From Streptomyces griseocarneus (GTDB lineage: Bacteria; Actinomycetota; Actinomycetes; Streptomycetales; Streptomycetaceae), in NCBI GenBank assembly GCA_003674045.1, contig PENC01000028.1:45006-109005 (forward strand): DNA of 64,000 nucleotides. Reading direction: 5' to 3'. The notes below the pieces were generated by a model. It ran no database searches. It saw only the letters and a program-made list of their open reading frames with translations, and was not told the origin of the DNA. The position numbers were made by a program, and so were the translations under genes. Shown piece after piece: positions 61,116 through 64,000 of this stretch (positions within the stretch are counted from its first letter, which is position 1; the number at the start of each line of letters is the position of its first letter).

Positions 61116-61331
61116 ATGCCTGTCATCAACGTCGACATGTGGCACGGGCGGAGCGAGGAGGACAAGGCCGTCCTGGCGCGCGAACTCACCGACGCCTTCC
61201 AGCGTGCCTGCGGCAGTACCCGCGAGCGCATCTACGTCATCATCAGAGACGTGCCGAAGGAGAACTGGGCGATCGGCGGCGAGATGGCCACCGACCTGCC
61301 GACCGTGCCGCCCGCCCGCACGGCGGACTGA
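61116..61331 (+). CDS. 4-oxalocrotonate tautomerase-family small enzyme
   Basis: A 71-residue tautomerase. After Met removal Pro1 is the catalytic base (MPVINVDMW); the basic residues in GSTRERIYVIIRDVPKENWAIGG match the family (Arg and Trp near positions 39-50). It catalyses keto-enol conversion of small acids. GGAAGGGG precedes the ATG. The next gene starts four bases after its stop, so they form an operon. Confidence 0.9.
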   Translation: MPVINVDMWHGRSEEDKAVLARELTDAFQRACGSTRERIYVIIRDVPKENWAIGGEMATDLPTVPPARTAD

Positions 61332-61335
61332 CCCC

Positions 61336-61710
61336 GTGACCTCTTCCGAGCGCCACGCGACGGGAGACCGTATCCGCAGGGAGGTGCTGGGGGACGAGCA
61401 CGTCAACTCCATGCTGAGCGACTGGCCGCCCGCGCGGCCCCTGCTCGACCTCATCACCGAGTTCCCCTGGGGCTCGGTCTGGGCCCGCGAGGGCCTCGAC
61501 CGCCGCACCCGCAGCCTGCTCAACCTCGCGCTCCTCACCGCCCTGAACCGGCCGGAGGAACTGCGCCTGAACGTCCGTGGCGCGCTGCGCAACGGCTGCA
61601 CCGTCGAGGAGATGGCCGAAGTGGCGCTGCAATGCGCCGCCTACGCCGGTGCCCCGGCGGGCATCGCGCTGATGAAGGCCGTCCACGAGGTCGCCCGGGA
61701 GTCGGACTGA
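61336..61710 (+). CDS. Carboxymuconolactone decarboxylase-family protein
   Basis: A 124-residue CMD/AhpD-fold protein of the 4-carboxymuconolactone decarboxylase type: REVLGDEHVNSML, FPWGSVWAREGLDRRTRSLLNLALLTALNRPEEL and GCTVEEMAEVALQCAAYAG. Its length and the absence of a CxxC pair favour the decarboxylase over the peroxidase branch. GTG 61336 is the start. With the tautomerase it suggests breakdown of an aromatic or dicarboxylic compound, or the action on a related lactone. Confidence 0.85.
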   Translation: MTSSERHATGDRIRREVLGDEHVNSMLSDWPPARPLLDLITEFPWGSVWAREGLDRRTRSLLNLALLTALNRPEELRLNVRGALRNGCTVEEMAEVALQCAAYAGAPAGIALMKAVHEVARESD

Positions 61711-61734
61711 CCCGGCGGCCGAGGGCATGAACGA

Positions 61735-61771
61735 AGGGGGCTGGTCCGGGATTCTCCCGGACCAGCCCCCT
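61735..61771. terminator. Strong bidirectional hairpin terminator
   Basis: A perfect 17-base-pair stem (AGGGGGCTGGTCCGGGA at 61735-61751 with 61755-61771) and a three-base loop, placed between the convergent stops at 61710 and 61784. Confidence 0.9.
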
Positions 61772-61783
61772 CGCTGTATGCCG

Positions 61784-63748
61784 TCAGCGGGCGGACGCGC
61801 TCAGCTCCGCGTCCCGCTCACCCGCGCCGACGGCATCCGCCCGACGGGTCATGCCGTACCGGAGGCTCGATCGGGCGATGGAGTCGCCCTGGAGCAGGGT
61901 CCGGGAGTTGACGTGCGGACGGGCACCGATCGCGGTGACCCACTGCACCGACTCCACCGGAGGGCCGTACGAGAACCGCGCCGGGTGCGGCGTGCCCTGC
62001 CGGTCGATGACCTGGAAGGTCACGTCGGTGACGTCCAGCCCGCCGGTCTCGTAGCCCGGGCCCGTCTCGTCGGGGATGACGTGGGCCCGGCAGCCGCCCG
62101 CGGCCAGCAGCGACGCCAGCAGCGGGTCGGTGGCGCGCCGCACGTCGGTCGCCGGGAGATGCGCCTCCACCAGGGCCGCGGCCCGCACCGAAGCACCCGG
62201 CACCTGGGGCGAGACGGCGAGGAAGCTGCCCGTCTCCTCGTCCGCGGTCACCCGCATCCGCGGGCCCAGCGGACGCACCACTCCCGCCTCGACCAGGGCG
62301 AGCAGCTCGCGCACGCGGGTGGCCGGGGGGCCGCTGGCGGCATAGTTGTTGAGCCCGCTGAACCAGCGGTCGACGTGCTCGCGGTACGAGGCGCCGCTCA
62401 GCCCCCGGTGGGAGATCACCTGCCGCACCTCGTCCCGCAGGTCGCGCATGACCGCGGCGGCCGCCTTGACCGCACTGGTCTCCGGGCCCAGCCCGGAGTG
62501 GTGGAGGTCCTCGGTGAGCACCCCGAGGATCCACTCGCGGTAGTCGTCCGGGCCCGTGAACTCCCGCTGGTCGGCGGGCCGGTCCAGCACCTCCCAGTCC
62601 CAGCGCAGAGCGGCGTCGGGCACCAGCTCGCCCAGCAGCGCCTCCATCTCCGGCGTCCCCCAGTCGAGACGGGGGTACTCGGCGAGGAGCCGCTCGTGAC
62701 CGGCCGGGTCGCTGTGCAGCAGAAGGGCCTTGTAGTAGTTCCAGGCGACCTCCTTCGCGACCAGGGGGAACAGATCGCGCCGGAAGTCGGTGCGGCCGGT
62801 GCCCGCGCCGCCGCGCAGCCGGGCGATCTCGTCCGCGGACAGGAAAGTCGCCTGGTAACGGGGGACGATCTCCTGGCGTATCTCCGCCCGCGCCCGGTAG
62901 GGCACCCCGCGCCCCGAACCGGCGTGGACGACCGGCTCGTTCCCGCTGGGCAGATAGGTGAGCCTGCCGTCCTCGGCGGGGACGAAGCGGCCGCCCCTGC
63001 CCTCGGTGAGCAAGGCCATGTAGTCGTAGAAATTCAGCCCCAGGCCGCGCAGGATGACGTCCTGCCCCGCGCCGATCGGCTCCAGGTCGGCCTCGGCGGG
63101 GCTGCTCGGCGAGACGTAGTGCAGGCCGTGCCGAAGAGCGAAGTCGACGAGCTCCAGCTGCTTCTCGGTGGGGTCGACGTCGTAGTGGCCCTGCGCGAGG
63201 ATCACGGCGTCGACGGTCAGCGGCTCCGCCCCGTCCTCCAGGCCGACTCGCTGCCTGCCGTCCGGGGTGTCGGTGATCCCGGTCGCACGCGTCCGGTGCA
63301 CATGGACGCTCACCCCGGCCGGGGCCCGGCCGACGATGTCCGCGAAGGCCCAGCCGAGGTACTCGCCCTGAAAGGCGCGCGAGGCGTACGACCACGGCTC
63401 CATGACCGCGGCCTCCGCCTTCGTCTCCTCGGTCACGTCCGTCACCTTGCCCTCGGCGACCATGCGCGCCCACTGGTACTGGGTGGGGCCGGGCGTCAGC
63501 GGGCCCTCGCAGGTCACCGTCGCGTCGGTGAACACCGTCACGTCACCGGCGACCGTGTTCATCAGCAGACGGCGCGACTGGCTCTGCTGCCACACCCGGC
63601 CGCCGCCGACCGGGTACGGGTCGACGATATGCACCTCGACGGGCGAACCCGCGGCCATCTCGGGGGCATTGGCACAAATACGCTCCAGGGCCACGGTTCC
63701 CCGGGGCCCCGCTCCGACGATGCAGATGCGGATGGCGCTCGATGGCAT
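61784..63748 (-). CDS. FAD/NAD(P)-binding protein
   Basis: A 654-residue protein of the FAD-NAD(P)-binding family (PF13454-like). The N-terminal Rossmann motif is CIVGAGPRGTVALERI (residues 9-24), followed by GGGRVWQQSQSRRLLMNTVAGD, VILAQGHYDV and LRGLGLNFYDYMALLTEGRGG. Members are putative flavin oxidoreductases or N-hydroxylase-like proteins with unknown substrates. AAGGAG precedes the ATG. It lies 40 bases behind the 2-oxoacid:ferredoxin oxidoreductase beta gene, probably in the same transcript. Confidence 0.85.
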   Translation of the reverse strand: MPSSAIRICIVGAGPRGTVALERICANAPEMAAGSPVEVHIVDPYPVGGGRVWQQSQSRRLLMNTVAGDVTVFTDATVTCEGPLTPGPTQYQWARMVAEGKVTDVTEETKAEAAVMEPWSYASRAFQGEYLGWAFADIVGRAPAGVSVHVHRTRATGITDTPDGRQRVGLEDGAEPLTVDAVILAQGHYDVDPTEKQLELVDFALRHGLHYVSPSSPAEADLEPIGAGQDVILRGLGLNFYDYMALLTEGRGGRFVPAEDGRLTYLPSGNEPVVHAGSGRGVPYRARAEIRQEIVPRYQATFLSADEIARLRGGAGTGRTDFRRDLFPLVAKEVAWNYYKALLLHSDPAGHERLLAEYPRLDWGTPEMEALLGELVPDAALRWDWEVLDRPADQREFTGPDDYREWILGVLTEDLHHSGLGPETSAVKAAAAVMRDLRDEVRQVISHRGLSGASYREHVDRWFSGLNNYAASGPPATRVRELLALVEAGVVRPLGPRMRVTADEETGSFLAVSPQVPGASVRAAALVEAHLPATDVRRATDPLLASLLAAGGCRAHVIPDETGPGYETGGLDVTDVTFQVIDRQGTPHPARFSYGPPVESVQWVTAIGARPHVNSRTLLQGDSIARSSLRYGMTRRADAVGAGERDAELSASAR

Positions 63749-63788
63749 ACAGCACTCCTTGCTGAGGGAAAAACGATGGTCGGCTTGG

Positions 63789-64000
63789 TCAGCCGATGAC
63801 GGTCCAGGTGTCGTTGCCGTGGAGGAGGGTGGTGAGGTCGCCCTTGCCTTTTTGTTCGATGGCGGTGTCGAGCTGGTCGGTCATCTGGGTGTCGTAGACG
63901 GGGCGTTGGGTGTTGCGGAAGATGCCGATGGGGGTGTGGTGGAGGGTGGTGGGGTCGGCGAGGCGGGAGAGTGCGAAGGCGGTGACGGGGGAGGTGGCGT
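63789..64000 (-). CDS. 2-oxoacid:ferredoxin oxidoreductase beta subunit, C-terminal part
   Basis: The last 70 codons of a gene whose start lies right of the window. The translated end (AFALSRLADPTTLHHTPIG, then IFRNTQRPVYDTQM and GDLTTLLHGNDTWTVIG) matches the C-terminus of KorB-type beta subunits of 2-oxoglutarate:ferredoxin oxidoreductases, which bind thiamine diphosphate and an iron-sulfur cluster. The alpha subunit would be expected upstream, outside the window. Confidence 0.8.
   Translation of the reverse strand, partial: ATSPVTAFALSRLADPTTLHHTPIGIFRNTQRPVYDTQMTDQLDTAIEQKGKGDLTTLLHGNDTWTVIG

Noticed and set aside
1..64000. CRISPR arrays, rRNA operons, riboswitches
   Set aside because: No regularly spaced repeats, no rRNA-like conserved stretches and no recognisable riboswitch core were seen on either strand.

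Overview
The window is very GC-rich, almost fully coding DNA from a Streptomyces-like actinomycete. The evidence is a conservon-type operon (kinase-like ATPase, roadblock, DUF742), a PAS/GAF/SpoIIE phosphatase, mutAB-meaB, an EF-Tu3-like paralogue, a DUF397/XRE pair, and two genes with a rare in-frame TTA (bldA-type) codon. I see no rRNA, tRNA or CRISPR.

Layout. 0-5.2 kb: conservon running off the left edge, divergent from a large AAA/TPR protein that lacks the LuxR HTH. 5.2-9.3 kb: NHEJ cassette (Ku, LigD-type polymerase, ATP-dependent ligase as separate genes) and a PolX-like PHP protein. 9.4-14.5 kb: FAD monooxygenase, lipase maturation factor-like membrane protein, SpoIIE phosphatase. 14.7-21.1 kb: methylmalonyl-CoA mutase A/B with the MeaB chaperone, convergent with a 3-hydroxyisobutyryl-CoA hydrolase-like gene; both fit branched-chain/propionyl-CoA metabolism. 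21.1-27.1 kb: lipoprotein, SnoaL-like protein, VTT membrane protein, a degenerate EF-Tu, a spermidine-synthase-like protein, a Pro-rich membrane protein and a hotdog thioesterase. 27.2-32.1 kb: transketolase, a MarR-isochorismatase-FUSC exporter operon and a TetR regulator, the last two regulators each with an inverted-repeat operator. 32.1-33.4 kb has almost no coding signal.

34.2-46.6 kb is the most interesting part: an orphan LuxR HTH protein, then an overlapping operon of an MFS exporter, a KS-AT-ACP polyketide synthase and a 2435-residue aminotransferase/luciferase-like monooxygenase/C-A-PCP-C synthetase. The domain order matches assembly lines that make alpha-hydroxy-beta-amino acyl peptides (microginin; chemically also bestatin and amastatin). 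One PKS extension, transamination, alpha-oxidation and one amino acid addition are expected. The synthetase carries a TTA codon, and a hairpin follows it. No thioesterase or downstream module is present.

46.6-48.0 kb returns to core-like genes (hexapeptide acyltransferase, HAD hydrolase). 48.2-53.8 kb looks like accessory DNA: a phosphotransferase, a frameshifted phage capsid fragment, a TTA-containing XRE/TPR regulator, several tiny proteins, an IS256-type transposase stub and a frame-disrupted YdcF-like gene. 53.9-58.1 kb holds sbcCD. 58.4-61.7 kb has an MFS exporter divergent from a GlxA-type regulator with a tautomerase and a carboxymuconolactone decarboxylase-like gene. The right edge has an FAD/NAD(P)-binding protein behind the 3' end of a 2-oxoacid:ferredoxin oxidoreductase beta subunit.
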